From assembly GCF_026340305.1 (NCBI RefSeq), contig NZ_JAPEPI010000002.1, positions 124,001 to 188,000 on the forward strand: DNA of 64,000 nucleotides, in the 5' to 3' direction. The stretch is from Streptomyces sp. NBC_01381 (GTDB lineage: Bacteria; Actinomycetota; Actinomycetes; Streptomycetales; Streptomycetaceae). This document shows positions 23,628-33,100 of the stretch, in pieces (positions within the stretch are counted from its first letter, which is position 1; the number at the start of each line of letters is the position of its first letter). Under the pieces are notes generated by a model, which searched no databases, was not told the origin of the DNA, and was given only the letters and a program-made list of their open reading frames with translations. The translations under genes and the position numbers were made by a program.

Positions 23628-25034
23628 ATGGAAGATTCATGGGCCACTTTGGGCGTCGACCTCCACCTGGATACGGGCGATGAGGCGACGCACTCCGGTG
23701 TACGCAAGGGGCTCACGGACGCCCTGCGCGAGGCGGTGCGCGGCGGGCGCCTGGCCCCCGGCACCCGGCTGCCCTCCTCCCGGTCGCTCGCCGTCGACCT
23801 GGGCATCGCGCGCAACACGGTCGCCGACGCGTACGCGGACCTGGTCGCCGAGGGGTGGCTCACCGCGCGGCAGGGGTCGGGGACCCGGGTCGCGGAGCGT
23901 ACGGTCCCGCGTCCCGCGGCGCCCGCGCGGCCCCGCCGGGTCAGCGGCGCGCCGACGTACGACCTGATGCCGGGCACCCCGGACCTCGCGTCCTTCCCCC
24001 GCGCCGAATGGCTCAAGGCCGCCCGCCGCGCGCTGAACGCCGCGCCGAACGACGCGCTCGGCTACGGCGATCCGCGCGGCCGGATCGAACTGCGCACCGC
24101 CCTCGCGGACTACCTCGCGCGGGCGCGGGGCGTGCACGCGGACCCGGACCGCATCGTCATCTGCGCCGGGTTCGCACACGGACTGAAGCTCCTCGGCGAG
24201 GTGCTGCGGGCGCGTCGGCTGCGGGAGGTGGCGGTGGAGCCGTACGGACTCGACGCCCACTGGGAGCTGCTGAGGCGGGCGGGGCTGCGGACAAGTCCGC
24301 TGACCTTCGACGAACTGGGCACCTCCACCGCCGAGTTGGGCCCCGGCTCGGCGAAGGTGGCGCTGCTCACCCCCGCGCACCAGTTCCCGATGGGCGTACC
24401 GCTGCACCCCGACCGGCGTGCGGCCGCCGTCGACTGGGCGCGGCGCACGGGCGGGCTGATCCTGGAGGACGACTACGACGGGGAGTTCCGCTACGACCGG
24501 CAGCCGGTGGGCGCGCTGCAGGGGCTCGACCCCGACCGCGTGGTCTACCTCGGCACGGCGAGCAAGTCCCTGGCCCCCGGCCTCCGGCTCGGCTGGATGG
24601 TCCTGCCCGCGCCGGTCGCCGCGGAGGTCATCGAGGCGAAGGGCAGCACCGACTGGACGTGCGGAGTGCTTGATCAGCTGACCCTCGCGGAGTTCATCAC
24701 GTCCGGTGCGTACGACCGTCATGTGCGCGGCGCACGGCTGCGCTACCGCCGTCGCCGCGACCAACTGGTCGCCGCGCTGGCCTCGCGGGCGCCGGAGGTG
24801 CGGGTGTCGGGGATCGCGGCGGGCCTGCACGCGGTCCTCGAACTCCCGGCGGGCACGGAGCGCTCGGTGGTGCAGGCGGCGAGCTGGCAACGACTGGCCC
24901 TGCAGGGGATCGAGCAGTTCCGGCATCCCGCGGCGCGGGTCGCTCTGCGGGATGCGCTGGTGGTGGGTTATGGGACGCCGCCGGATCACGCGTGGGCGGG
25001 CGCCCTGGACGCGTTGTGCAGGGTGCTGCCGTAG
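23628..25034 (+). CDS. MocR-family (GntR/aminotransferase) transcriptional regulator
   Basis: A 468-residue chimeric regulator. The N-terminal winged HTH (about 20-90) contains LPSSRSLAVDLGIARNTVADAY. The rest is a fold-type I aminotransferase-like domain with the PLP lysine in TASKSLAPG (Lys313) and ILEDDYDGEFRYD. MocR proteins use PLP or an amino-PLP adduct as effector. It faces the AhpD/AhpD/PEP-mutase operon and probably controls it. The upstream TATGGT box at 23614-23619 lies about nine bases before the ATG with no ribosome site, again suggesting a leaderless message. Confidence 0.92.
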   Translation: MEDSWATLGVDLHLDTGDEATHSGVRKGLTDALREAVRGGRLAPGTRLPSSRSLAVDLGIARNTVADAYADLVAEGWLTARQGSGTRVAERTVPRPAAPARPRRVSGAPTYDLMPGTPDLASFPRAEWLKAARRALNAAPNDALGYGDPRGRIELRTALADYLARARGVHADPDRIVICAGFAHGLKLLGEVLRARRLREVAVEPYGLDAHWELLRRAGLRTSPLTFDELGTSTAELGPGSAKVALLTPAHQFPMGVPLHPDRRAAAVDWARRTGGLILEDDYDGEFRYDRQPVGALQGLDPDRVVYLGTASKSLAPGLRLGWMVLPAPVAAEVIEAKGSTDWTCGVLDQLTLAEFITSGAYDRHVRGARLRYRRRRDQLVAALASRAPEVRVSGIAAGLHAVLELPAGTERSVVQAASWQRLALQGIEQFRHPAARVALRDALVVGYGTPPDHAWAGALDALCRVLP

Positions 25035-25046
25035 GGGGGGCAGGAC

Positions 25047-25074
25047 TTTTCCCGCCCACCCGCCCGATTGCCCC
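25047..25074 (+). repeat. Intergenic composite element, copy b (half)
   Basis: TTTTCCCGCCCACCCGCCC followed by GATTGCCCC matches the G-rich half of the element at 4975-5019 in opposite orientation. No hairpin adjoins this copy. Confidence 0.55.
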
Positions 25075-25123
25075 GCAGCGGCTCCCATCGGCCGACGCGC
25101 CGTCGTCGGCCGCGCCGCCGTAC

Positions 25124-25164
25124 CGCCGCTTCGCGGCGAAAGCTTTCCCGCCCACCCACCCGAT
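25124..25164 (+). repeat. Intergenic composite element, copy c
   Basis: A hairpin CGCCGC-TTC-GCGGCG is followed by GAAAGC and TTTCCCGCCCACCCACCC, the mirror arrangement of copy a. Immediately downstream, GCCCGTCCGGCGTTTGAGGA (25207-25226) is a string I recall as frequent between Streptomyces genes. The 286-base gap contains nothing else that looks coding. Confidence 0.6.
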
Positions 25165-25320
25165 ACCCGGCAGTTGCCCGCCCGATCGGCCAGGTTCTCT
25201 TTTTAGCCCGTCCGGCGTTTGAGGACGAACTCGCCGAAGGCGGTGATCTCCGGCCACGTCGCGGCCGGCGAAGCCGGAAGGGATTCGGGTAGGGGCGGGA
25301 TCGGGGAAAGGGAAACGCCC

Positions 25321-26178
25321 CTACCGAGCCCCCTCAATCCCCACCTCACCAACCCCCGCCTCACCGAACCGCGCCAGCGCCAACGCCCCCGCCACCGCCA
25401 CCACAAACCCCAGCACCGCCAGCCACCCCAGCCCCTCCCGGGTCCGGTCCCCCAGCCACACCACGCCCACCAGCGCGGGCCCCACCGTCTCCCCGATCAC
25501 CATCCCCGCGGTGGCGGTGGTGACGGAGCCCCGCTGCAGGGCCGACGTCAGCAGGAGGAACGCCGCCCCGCCGCCCACCAGCAACGCGTACGTCGCCGGA
25601 TTGGTGACCAGCGCGCCCAACGACACCTCGTCGATCAGCCGCACCGCCACCTCCACCACCCCGAACCCGAACCCCGCCCCGAGCCCGAGCACCAGCGCCC
25701 GCCCCCGGTCCGGCAACCGCCCCGCCACGGCCCCGAGCAACAGCACCCCCACCGCCACGCCCAGCATGGCGTACTGCAACGCCGTCGACCCGGCCGTGTC
25801 CCCCTCCTCGCCCGACGCGAGCCCCAGCATCGCGAGCCCCGCGCACACCACGCCCACCGCTCCCCACTCGAACCCGCTCAGCCGCACCCGCAGCAGCCGC
25901 GCCGAGACCACCGCCGTGACGGCGAGGCTCGCCGCGAGCGCCGCGCCCACGGCGTAGATGGGGATGGAGCGCAGGGCAATGATCTGCAGCACGAATCCGA
26001 GCCCGTCGAGGCCGAGCCCCGCGATGTACCGCCACTGGCGCACCGCCCGGAGGAACAGCGCGGGATCGACCCCGGATCCCGTACCCGGCGCGGTCGCACG
26101 CGCGGCCATCGCCTGGAGGACCGAGGCCGTGCCGAAGCAGACCGCTGAACCGAGCGCGCAAATCATCCCAAGAGACAC
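25321..26178 (-). CDS. DMT/EamA-like permease
   Basis: A 285-residue membrane protein with about nine to ten hydrophobic segments and few charged loops. It opens SLGMICALGSAVCFGTASVLQAMAAR, typical of the drug/metabolite transporter (EamA/NIPA-like) superfamily. A second half begins after about residue 140. The substrate is unknown. A GTG start is used; TACAGT lies six bases before it with no ribosome site, so the transcript may be leaderless. The gene reads away from the YgiB/YgiC-like pair. Confidence 0.75.
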   Translation of the reverse strand: MSLGMICALGSAVCFGTASVLQAMAARATAPGTGSGVDPALFLRAVRQWRYIAGLGLDGLGFVLQIIALRSIPIYAVGAALAASLAVTAVVSARLLRVRLSGFEWGAVGVVCAGLAMLGLASGEEGDTAGSTALQYAMLGVAVGVLLLGAVAGRLPDRGRALVLGLGAGFGFGVVEVAVRLIDEVSLGALVTNPATYALLVGGGAAFLLLTSALQRGSVTTATAGMVIGETVGPALVGVVWLGDRTREGLGWLAVLGFVVAVAGALALARFGEAGVGEVGIEGAR

Positions 26179-26256
26179 GAAGTGACTGTAGAGGAAGGGG
26201 ATTCCGTGGAGCCGGTTGGCGGGCCGGGCGGGTGCTTACCTACGCTGATCGCCGAT

Positions 26257-26335
26257 CACGTACAACATCACGTACGCAAACACCGCGTACGCAACAACAC
26301 GTGCGCAAAGCAACACGTGCGCAGGCAACACGTAC
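26257..26335 (+). promoter_or_regulatory. Six spaced CACGTRC repeats before the lipoprotein/ATP-grasp pair
   Basis: Cores begin at 26257, 26269, 26284, 26298, 26314 and 26329: CACGTAC, CACGTACGC, CGCGTACGC, CACGTGCGC, CACGTGCGC and CACGTAC. They are joined by A/C-rich linkers such as AAACA and AACAA. Spacing is 12-16 bases. The array ends 26 bases before the lipoprotein start, so it lies in the promoter or mRNA leader. Confidence 0.6.
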
Positions 26336-26361
26336 AGAAACAACGGGGAGTGGAAGAACCG

Positions 26362-26772
26362 ATGGCAGCGGAGAAGCAGCGGCGCAGGCTGCGGTCAAGC
26401 ACGGTCGTGCTCGGCGGAATGGGTGTCCTCGCGGCGGCCCTGAGCGCGTGCGGCTCGGAGCCGGACAAGCGGTGTGTGGACCGCGACAGTTACGACCTCG
26501 TCAACGGCTACAAGATCGTCGCGGACAAGAACTGCAAGAGCGGCGGATCGTCGTACTCGTCCGGCAAGGGACGCAAGACCGGCAGCTCCTATGGATCCGG
26601 GACAGGAACAGGAACAGGAACCGGAACCAGCAAGTCCGGCCGGATGGACGCCGACTGGTACTACGACGCGGACGTCTCCGGCCGCTACGCCGACTACGGC
26701 ACCTTCAGCCACAGCGAGGCCGTCGACCGCGACGGCTTCGGCTGCTCGGGCAGCGGCAGCGGCGGCGGCTGA
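26362..26772 (+). CDS. Small lipoprotein, YgiB (DUF1190)-like by context
   Basis: A 136-residue lipoprotein with lipobox LSAC followed by GSEPDKRC. The mature part has a short conserved-looking section (RDSYDLVNGYKIVADKNC), a Gly/Ser/Thr low-complexity run (GSGTGTGTGTGTS) and an end rich in aromatic and acidic residues (DADWYYDADVSG, DRDGFGCSGSG). The order small lipoprotein, then glutathionylspermidine-synthase-like ATP-grasp, is that of E. coli ygiB-ygiC; the GFG-Gly/Ser tail also recalls YgiB. GGAAG precedes the ATG. Its function is unknown beyond envelope location. Confidence 0.7.
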   Translation: MAAEKQRRRLRSSTVVLGGMGVLAAALSACGSEPDKRCVDRDSYDLVNGYKIVADKNCKSGGSSYSSGKGRKTGSSYGSGTGTGTGTGTSKSGRMDADWYYDADVSGRYADYGTFSHSEAVDRDGFGCSGSGSGGG

Positions 26773-26803
26773 GCCGGAACCAGCGAGACCGAGGTTCGAG
26801 ACC

Positions 26804-27997
26804 ATGGAACGCCGCACCCTCACCCCACGTCCCGGCTGGCAGCAGACCGTCGAGGATCAGGGGCTCATCTACCCGCTCACCCGCTACCCGGACGACTCGC
26901 TCCGCCCGTACTGGGACGAGTCCGCCTGCTACGTCTTCTCGCTGCCCGAGGTCGAGGCCCTGGAGGAGGTCGTCGAGGAGCTGCACGCGATGTGCATCGC
27001 GGCGGCCGGGCACATCGTCACGCACGACCGCCTCGCGGACCTCGGCATCACGGACCCGCGGGTCGCCGCAGCGGTCACCGAGGCCTGGCACCGCCGCGCC
27101 GAACTCCCGTCCCTCTACGGCCGGTTCGACCTGCACTACGACGGCCGCGACGGCGCACCCGCCAAACTCCTGGAGTACAACGCCGACACCCCGACCTCCC
27201 TGGTCGAGGCGGCGAGCCCGCAGTGGTTCTGGATGGAGGAGCGCTTCCCCGGCGCCGACCAGTGGAACTCCCTCCACGAACGCCTCGTCGACGCCTGGAA
27301 GAAGCAGGCAGACCTGCTGCCGCCCGGCGGCCCGCTGTACTTCGCGCACTCCGCGGGCGACGAGCTCGGCGAGGACCTGATGACCGTCGCGTATCTGCGC
27401 GAGACGGCGCAGCAGGCGGGGCTCGAGACCGAGGCGATCTCCATGGAGGACATCGGCTGGGACCGGCTCTCGGGGCGGTTCGTCGACAAGAAGCTCCGCT
27501 TCATGCGCAGTTGCTTCAAGCTCTACCCGTGGGAATGGCTCACCACCGACCGGTTCGCCCCGCACGTCCTCGACACCCTCGACAACGGCGGCGGCACCGG
27601 CTCCACCCTGTGGATCGAGCCGGCCTGGAAGATGCTGCTCTCCAACAAGGCGCTGCTCGCGATCCTCTGGGAGCTCTACCCGGGCCACCCCAACCTCCTC
27701 CCCGCCTATCTCGACGGCCCCCGCGAGCTGGCGTCGGAACGGGGGTACGTCGCCAAGCCGCTGCTCGGCCGAGAGGGCGCCGGGGTGACGGTGCACCCGC
27801 CGGGCGACGGTCCGGTCTCCCTGCGCGAAGAGGCCTGCTGCTACCAGGAGTTGGCGCCGCTGCCCGACTTCGACGGCAACCATGTCGTGCTCGGCGCGTG
27901 GGTCGTCGAGGACGAGTCGGCGGGGCTCGGCATCCGGGAGTCGTCGGGTCTGATCACGGACGAGTACGCCAGGTTCCTGCCGCACGTGATCCTCTGA
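26804..27997 (+). CDS. Glutathionylspermidine synthase-like ATP-grasp protein (YgiC-like)
   Basis: A 397-residue ATP-grasp ligase homologue. Recognisable stretches are YWDESACYVFSLPEVEALE, YGRFDLHYDG and KLLEYNADTPTSLVE, then WEWL and a C-terminal ATP-binding region (YVAKPLLGREGAGV, NHVVLGAWVV, GLGIRESSGLIT). The amidase half of the bifunctional E. coli Gss is missing, as in YgiC/YjfC. Streptomyces does not make glutathionylspermidine, so the acceptor must differ. It is the second gene after the lipoprotein, with 31 bases between them. Confidence 0.87.
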   Translation: MERRTLTPRPGWQQTVEDQGLIYPLTRYPDDSLRPYWDESACYVFSLPEVEALEEVVEELHAMCIAAAGHIVTHDRLADLGITDPRVAAAVTEAWHRRAELPSLYGRFDLHYDGRDGAPAKLLEYNADTPTSLVEAASPQWFWMEERFPGADQWNSLHERLVDAWKKQADLLPPGGPLYFAHSAGDELGEDLMTVAYLRETAQQAGLETEAISMEDIGWDRLSGRFVDKKLRFMRSCFKLYPWEWLTTDRFAPHVLDTLDNGGGTGSTLWIEPAWKMLLSNKALLAILWELYPGHPNLLPAYLDGPRELASERGYVAKPLLGREGAGVTVHPPGDGPVSLREEACCYQELAPLPDFDGNHVVLGAWVVEDESAGLGIRESSGLITDEYARFLPHVIL

Positions 27998-28088
27998 GGC
28001 CGCGGTCCAGGCTGCGGCCAGAGGCTGCAACTCGCCCGAGTACCCTGCGGATTGATCGATCCGATCACGTACGGAGGCGAACCGCATC

Positions 28089-28880
28089 ATGGCCGACAGC
28101 AGGATCAACACCACGCAGCCGCACACGGCCCGCATCTGGAACTACTGGCTCGGCGGCAAGGACAACTACCCGGTCGACCAGGCGGCCGGGGACCAGATCC
28201 GTACGCTGCACCCCGGCATCGGCGAATACGCCCGCGCCGACCGGCTGTTCCTGGGGCGGGCGGTGAGCCACCTGGTCACCGAGTGCGGCATCCGCCAGTT
28301 CCTCGACATCGGCACCGGCCTGCCGACCGCCGACAACACCCACGAGGTCGCGCAGCGCCTGGCCCCCGAGACGCGCGTCGTCTACGTGGACAACGACCCG
28401 CTGGTGCTCACCCACGCGCGGGCCCTGCTGACCAGCACGCCCGAGGGGAAGACCGACTACCTCGACGAGGACCTGCGCAATGTCGAGGCCATCCTCGAAC
28501 ACGCCGCCAAGACCCTGGACTTCGACCAGCCCGTCGCGCTGATGCTCCTCGGAGTCGTCATCTTCATCGACGACGACTCCGAGGCGTACGGCATCGTGCG
28601 CCGCCTGCTCGACGCGCTCCCGGCCGGCAGCCACCTGGTCCTCTCGCACACCATCACCAGTCCGTCGATGCCCGACGTGGACGAGGCCGTGGCGTTCTGG
28701 AACGAGAACGGCACACCGAAGCTCACGCAGCGCACCCCGGACCGGGTCGCGGAGTTCTTCGACGGGCTCGAACTCCTGGACCCGGGCGTGGTGTCGTGCA
28801 ACCGCTGGCGCCCGGAGTCGGATGCGGCGTCCGGCCTTGAGGACGTGGCCATGTTCGGCGGGGTCGGCGTCAAGCGCTGA
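28089..28880 (+). CDS. SAM-dependent methyltransferase (DUF574/Methyltransf_19 type)
   Basis: A 263-residue protein of the actinobacterial family that opens with ARIWNYWLGGKDNYPVDQ. The SAM-binding motif is FLDIGTGLPT, followed by VVYVDNDPLVLTHARALL. These proteins are very numerous in Streptomyces, often beside XRE/DUF397 genes, and their targets are unknown. A GGAGGCGA ribosome site precedes the ATG. A separate transcription unit is likely. Confidence 0.9.
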   Translation: MADSRINTTQPHTARIWNYWLGGKDNYPVDQAAGDQIRTLHPGIGEYARADRLFLGRAVSHLVTECGIRQFLDIGTGLPTADNTHEVAQRLAPETRVVYVDNDPLVLTHARALLTSTPEGKTDYLDEDLRNVEAILEHAAKTLDFDQPVALMLLGVVIFIDDDSEAYGIVRRLLDALPAGSHLVLSHTITSPSMPDVDEAVAFWNENGTPKLTQRTPDRVAEFFDGLELLDPGVVSCNRWRPESDAASGLEDVAMFGGVGVKR

Positions 28881-28899
28881 TCCCCGCTGTCCCTCCGGG

Positions 28900-29922
28900 T
28901 CACCCCAGGCGGACGAGCATCTTGCCGGTGTTGGCGCCGCGCAGCACACCGAGGAAGGCGTCGGGCGCCTGCTCGATGCCCTCGACGACGGTCTGTTCGG
29001 TGCGCAGGGTGCCGTCGGCGAGCAGCCCCGCGGCCTTGCCGATCCACTCGGGGAACAGGTCGAAGTGGCTGCTGACGAGCATGCCGCGCAGGGTCGCCTC
29101 ATGGGTGGCGGCACGGAAGAGGTTGTTCGGACCCGGCGCCGGCTCGGTGGTGTTGTAGCCGCTGATGGCGCCCACCAGGGCGATGCGGCCGCCGGTGCGG
29201 ATGGCACCGATGGCGGCTTCGAGATGGTCGCCGCCGACCGAGTCCAGGTAGACGTCGATGCCGTCGGGGGCGGCCTGGGCGAGCTGCTGAGCGATGCCGC
29301 CCTGGCGGTAGTCGATGGCCGCGTCGTACCCGAACGTGTCGAGCAGCTTCTTGGTCTTCGCCGGTCCGCCCGCCGAGCCGATCACACGGGAGGCCCCGAG
29401 CTCGCGGGCCAGCTGTCCCGCGACGCTGCCGACCGCGCCGGCGGCCGCCGAGACGAAGACGACGTCGCCCTCACGGACCGGTGCGGTGCGGGTGAGCGCG
29501 GCGTACGCGGTCAGGCCGGTGGTGCCGAGCGGGCCGAGGTAGGCGGCCTCGGGGGCGAGTGCGGTGTCGATGACGGTGGCCGCCGCCGCGTCCACCACGG
29601 CGTACTCCCGCCACCCCAGAAAGTGCGAGACGCTCGCGCCCACCGGGATGCCGGGCGCCCTGGACGCGACGACCTCGCCTATGGCGCTGCCTTCGAGGGC
29701 GGCGCCGAGGGCGAAGGGCGCAATGTAGGAGGGGGCATCGTCCATGCGGCCCCGCATGTACGGGTCCACGGACATCCAGGTGTTGCGTACGAGGATCTGG
29801 CCCTCGGCCGGCTCGGGGATGTCGGTGGTGACCAACTCGAAGTCGGCGGGGGAGGGTTCGCCGGTGGGACGGGCGGCGAGGCGGATTTCGCGGGAGGTGG
29901 TGGGGTTCGTGTTGCTGGTCAT
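28900..29922 (-). CDS. NADP-dependent MDR oxidoreductase (CurA/leukotriene dehydrogenase-like)
   Basis: A 340-residue zinc-free medium-chain reductase. It shows the family pattern VRNTWMSVDPYMRGRM near the N-terminus, LGTTGLTAYAAL, the cofactor loop VSAAAGAVGSVAGQLA and YLDSVGGDHLEAAI. Relatives reduce the double bond of alpha,beta-unsaturated ketones or quinones. The ATG was chosen because upstream codons derive from a 7-bp repeat. That repeat lies in the spacer before the divergent AfsR-like gene. Confidence 0.9.
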   Translation of the reverse strand: MTSNTNPTTSREIRLAARPTGEPSPADFELVTTDIPEPAEGQILVRNTWMSVDPYMRGRMDDAPSYIAPFALGAALEGSAIGEVVASRAPGIPVGASVSHFLGWREYAVVDAAAATVIDTALAPEAAYLGPLGTTGLTAYAALTRTAPVREGDVVFVSAAAGAVGSVAGQLARELGASRVIGSAGGPAKTKKLLDTFGYDAAIDYRQGGIAQQLAQAAPDGIDVYLDSVGGDHLEAAIGAIRTGGRIALVGAISGYNTTEPAPGPNNLFRAATHEATLRGMLVSSHFDLFPEWIGKAAGLLADGTLRTEQTVVEGIEQAPDAFLGVLRGANTGKMLVRLG

Positions 29923-29940
29923 GGCGGCGTTCCTTCTCTC

Positions 29941-29975
29941 GGTGTCCGGTGTCCGGTGTCCGGTGTCCGGTGTCC
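29941..29975. repeat. Five copies of the 7-bp unit GGTGTCC
   Basis: Five perfect tandem units are followed by a partial GGTGTTG. They lie 19 bases upstream of the oxidoreductase start and about 140 bases from the AfsR-like start, so a change in copy number would alter promoter spacing. Confidence 0.9.
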
Positions 29976-30113
29976 GGTGTTGTGCTGCGGTGATGGGACT
30001 ACCGTGCCGGGGGCCGCGCACGGAACGCTGACGGTTCACGCACGGGGGCTGGCGGCTCGCGCACGGGTGCGGCTGGTGATCGCTTTGCCGCGGGCCCGCA
30101 TTACCGTTGCGGC

Positions 30114-33100
30114 ATGCGATTCGAGGTGCTGGGCCCGTTGGTGGTGCGCACGGAGGGCGGGGCGGTCGTCCCGGTTCCCGAGCCGAAGGTCCGTGCGCTG
30201 CTCGCGAATCTCCTGCTCCACGAGGGGCGGCCGGTCCCGGCTGACGTGCTGATCGACGACCTGTGGGGCGATCGCCTGCCGGGCAACCCCGCCAACACCC
30301 TGCAGACCAAGGTCTCCCAGCTGCGCCGGGCCCTGGAGAAGGCGGAGCCGGGCGCGCGGGAGCTGGTGGCGTACGGGCCGTCCGGGTACGTGCTGCGGGT
30401 GCCCGCGGAGTCGACGGACGCGGGCAGGTTCACCGCGCTGACTGCTTTGGCGTACGACACTGCCGAGCCGCCTGCGGATTCTCGTACGGATTCTCGTACG
30501 AAGGTGAAGTGGCTCTCGGAGGCGCTGGCGCTGTGGCGGGGACAGGCCTACGCGGACTTCCGGGACGAGGGCTTCGCGCGGGCGGCGGTGGCGCGGCTGG
30601 AGGAACAGCGCCTGACGGCCCAGGAGATACGGGCCGAGATCGTGCTGGACTTGGCAGGTCCTGGCGAACAGGGCACGCTCGCCGATGAGTTGGCCGACCT
30701 GGTGGCCGAACAGCCGCTGCGTGAACGGCTGCGGGGTGCCTACATGCGCGCCCTCTACCGTGCGGGGCGCCAGACGGAGGCCCTTGACACCTACCGTGAC
30801 CTGCGCGAACGCCTGGCCGACGACTTGGGCATCGACCCTGGTGCGGAACTGACCGCCCTCCACGGCGCGATGCTCCGCCAGGCCCCTGGCCTGTCCACGC
30901 CGACACCTTCTTCTCCTGCGCGCCCCCTCACGAATCTCCCCGCACCCGTGACGGCATTGATCGGCCGATCGAAGGCGGTGGCCCGCGTACGCCAACTCCT
31001 CTCCACAACCCGCCTGGTCACCCTCACGGGACCCGGCGGTGTGGGCAAGACCCGCCTCGCACTGGAGGCGGCGGCGGGCTTCACGGAGGACTTCACCGAC
31101 GGCGTGTGGCTGGCGGAGCTGGCCGGCACGAGGACCGGCGTGGCCGAGACGGTGGCCGCCGCGCTGGGTGTCCGCGACGACGTTTCAGTGATCCGGGACG
31201 AGGAGCCGGAGGGCGGGCACGGTGCTTGGGGAGGTGCCCGGGGAGGTGCTTGGGGAGCGGCGGACTCGCCCTCTCCCCTCGCGACGGTGCTCGCCAAGGC
31301 GCTCGCCCCCCGGCGGCTGCTTCTCGTGCTCGACAACTGCGAGCACGTCCTCGACGAAGCCGCCGCTCTCCTCGACCAACTGCTGCGGCATGCCCCCGGT
31401 CTGCGCGTCCTCGCCACCAGCCAGGAACCCCTCGCCATCACCGGCGAGACCCTGGAGGCCGTCGCACCCCTCGGCGAGGACGAGGCCCTGGAGCTGTTCG
31501 CTGCGCGGGCCGCGGCCACGGCCCCCGGCTTCGCACTGACCGCGGAGAACACCGCCGACGCCGCCCTCATCTGCCGCCGCCTCGACGGCATCCCGCTCGC
31601 CGTCGAACTGGCCGCCACCCGCGTACGCGCCCTCGGCGTACACGCCCTCGCCGACCGCCTGCACGACCGCTTCCGCCTCCTGAACCAGTCCCGCCGCGAC
31701 GCCCCCGCCCGCCAGCGCACCCTGCGCGCGATGATCGACTGGAGCTGGGAACTGCTGACCCCGGACGAGCAGTCCGTGCTGCGCCAACTGTCGGTCTTCA
31801 GCGGCGGATTCACCCTCCAGTCCGCCGAAGCGGTGTGCAAAGCCCCGGGAATCCCTGGCGGGGGGATGGGCGTGACGCTGGGCCTGGACGGCGGTACGGG
31901 TGCGATGCCTGGCCCGGGCGGGGGCGCGGGCGTGACGTTTGGCTCTGGCGGGAGTACGGGTGCGATGCCTGGCCCGGGCGGGGGCGCGGGCGTGACGTTT
32001 GGCTCTGGCGGGAGTACGGGTGCGATGCCTGGCCCGGGCGGGGGCGCGGGCGCGACGTTTGGCCCTGGCGGGAGTACGGGTGCGACACCTGGCCCGGGCG
32101 GCGGCGCGGGCGCGATGCTTGGCCCTGGCGGGGGCACAGCCGCGACGCTTGGCCCTGGCGGGGGCACGATCGCGACACCTGGCCCCGGCGGCGGCACGGC
32201 GGAGACGCCCGGCCCCGCCCTGGACGTACTCGACCTCATCACCCGCCTGGTCGACCGCTCCCTCCTCACGACGGCACCCGGCACCGACGACACGCACGGC
32301 ATCCGCTACCGCATGCTCGAATCCGTCACCGCCTACAGCCTCGAACGCCTCAACGAGGCGGGCGAGACGAAGGAAACCCGCCGCCGCCACGCCCACCACT
32401 ACACCCACCTGGCCGAACAAGCCGCCCGCCAACTCCGCGGCCCCGCCCAACACCACTGGCTGCACCGCCTGGACACCGAAACGGTCAACCTTCGCGCCGC
32501 ACTGGAGTGGGCCGCGATGGACGACGGCACGGCCGAGGACGGGCCAGCCCTTGGCGTATCCCCCTCGGGCGGGTCGGCAGCATCGTCGAACCTCGCCGCT
32601 CCGGGCGACGCGCCCCCGAGTCATTCAGCCCGGACCAATACCGCCCCCGGCGCCACCCCCACGGCACGCGATGACGCCTTCAGCGGTACCGCACCCATCG
32701 GCGATCCGAGCACATCCGGTGTGGCCGGCGATGGTGCAGTCACCGGCAGTGCTGTCACCGGCAGTGCACTCACCCGCAGTGCACTCACCGGCGGTGCCAC
32801 CACCGGCAGTGCGCCCGGCGGCAGCACGCCCTCCGAGCTGTCGGCTCGCCATGCCGCCCACGACCGCCCCGCCCCCGGCGCCGCCGCAACCCCCCTCTCT
32901 CTGCGCCTCGCCAACTCCCTGACCTGGTACTGGTTTCTCCGCGGTCGTCTCGGTGAAGCCGAACGGTCGCTCGGGGGTTCCCTGGACCCGTGTCCGAACG
33001 GGAGCGCCGCCGCCTCCGCCCGTACCGCCCGCGCCGCCTTCGCCCTGCTGACCGGCGACGCGCCCCGCGACACCGCCGCCGACGACGACGCCGACCCCCG

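Noticed and set aside
26257..26335. CRISPR or protein-coding repeat before the lipoprotein
   Set aside because: Units are too short and irregular for CRISPR, and the frame through them lacks a ribosome site; a regulatory reading fits better.
29923..30039. N-terminal extension of the MDR oxidoreductase
   Set aside because: The extra residues are encoded by the 7-bp repeat region and do not resemble the family; the ATG at 29922 begins the conserved protein.
31859..32218. CRISPR-like repeat array
   Set aside because: Units are contiguous with no unique spacers, keep the reading frame and encode Gly-rich protein, so this is a coding minisatellite.
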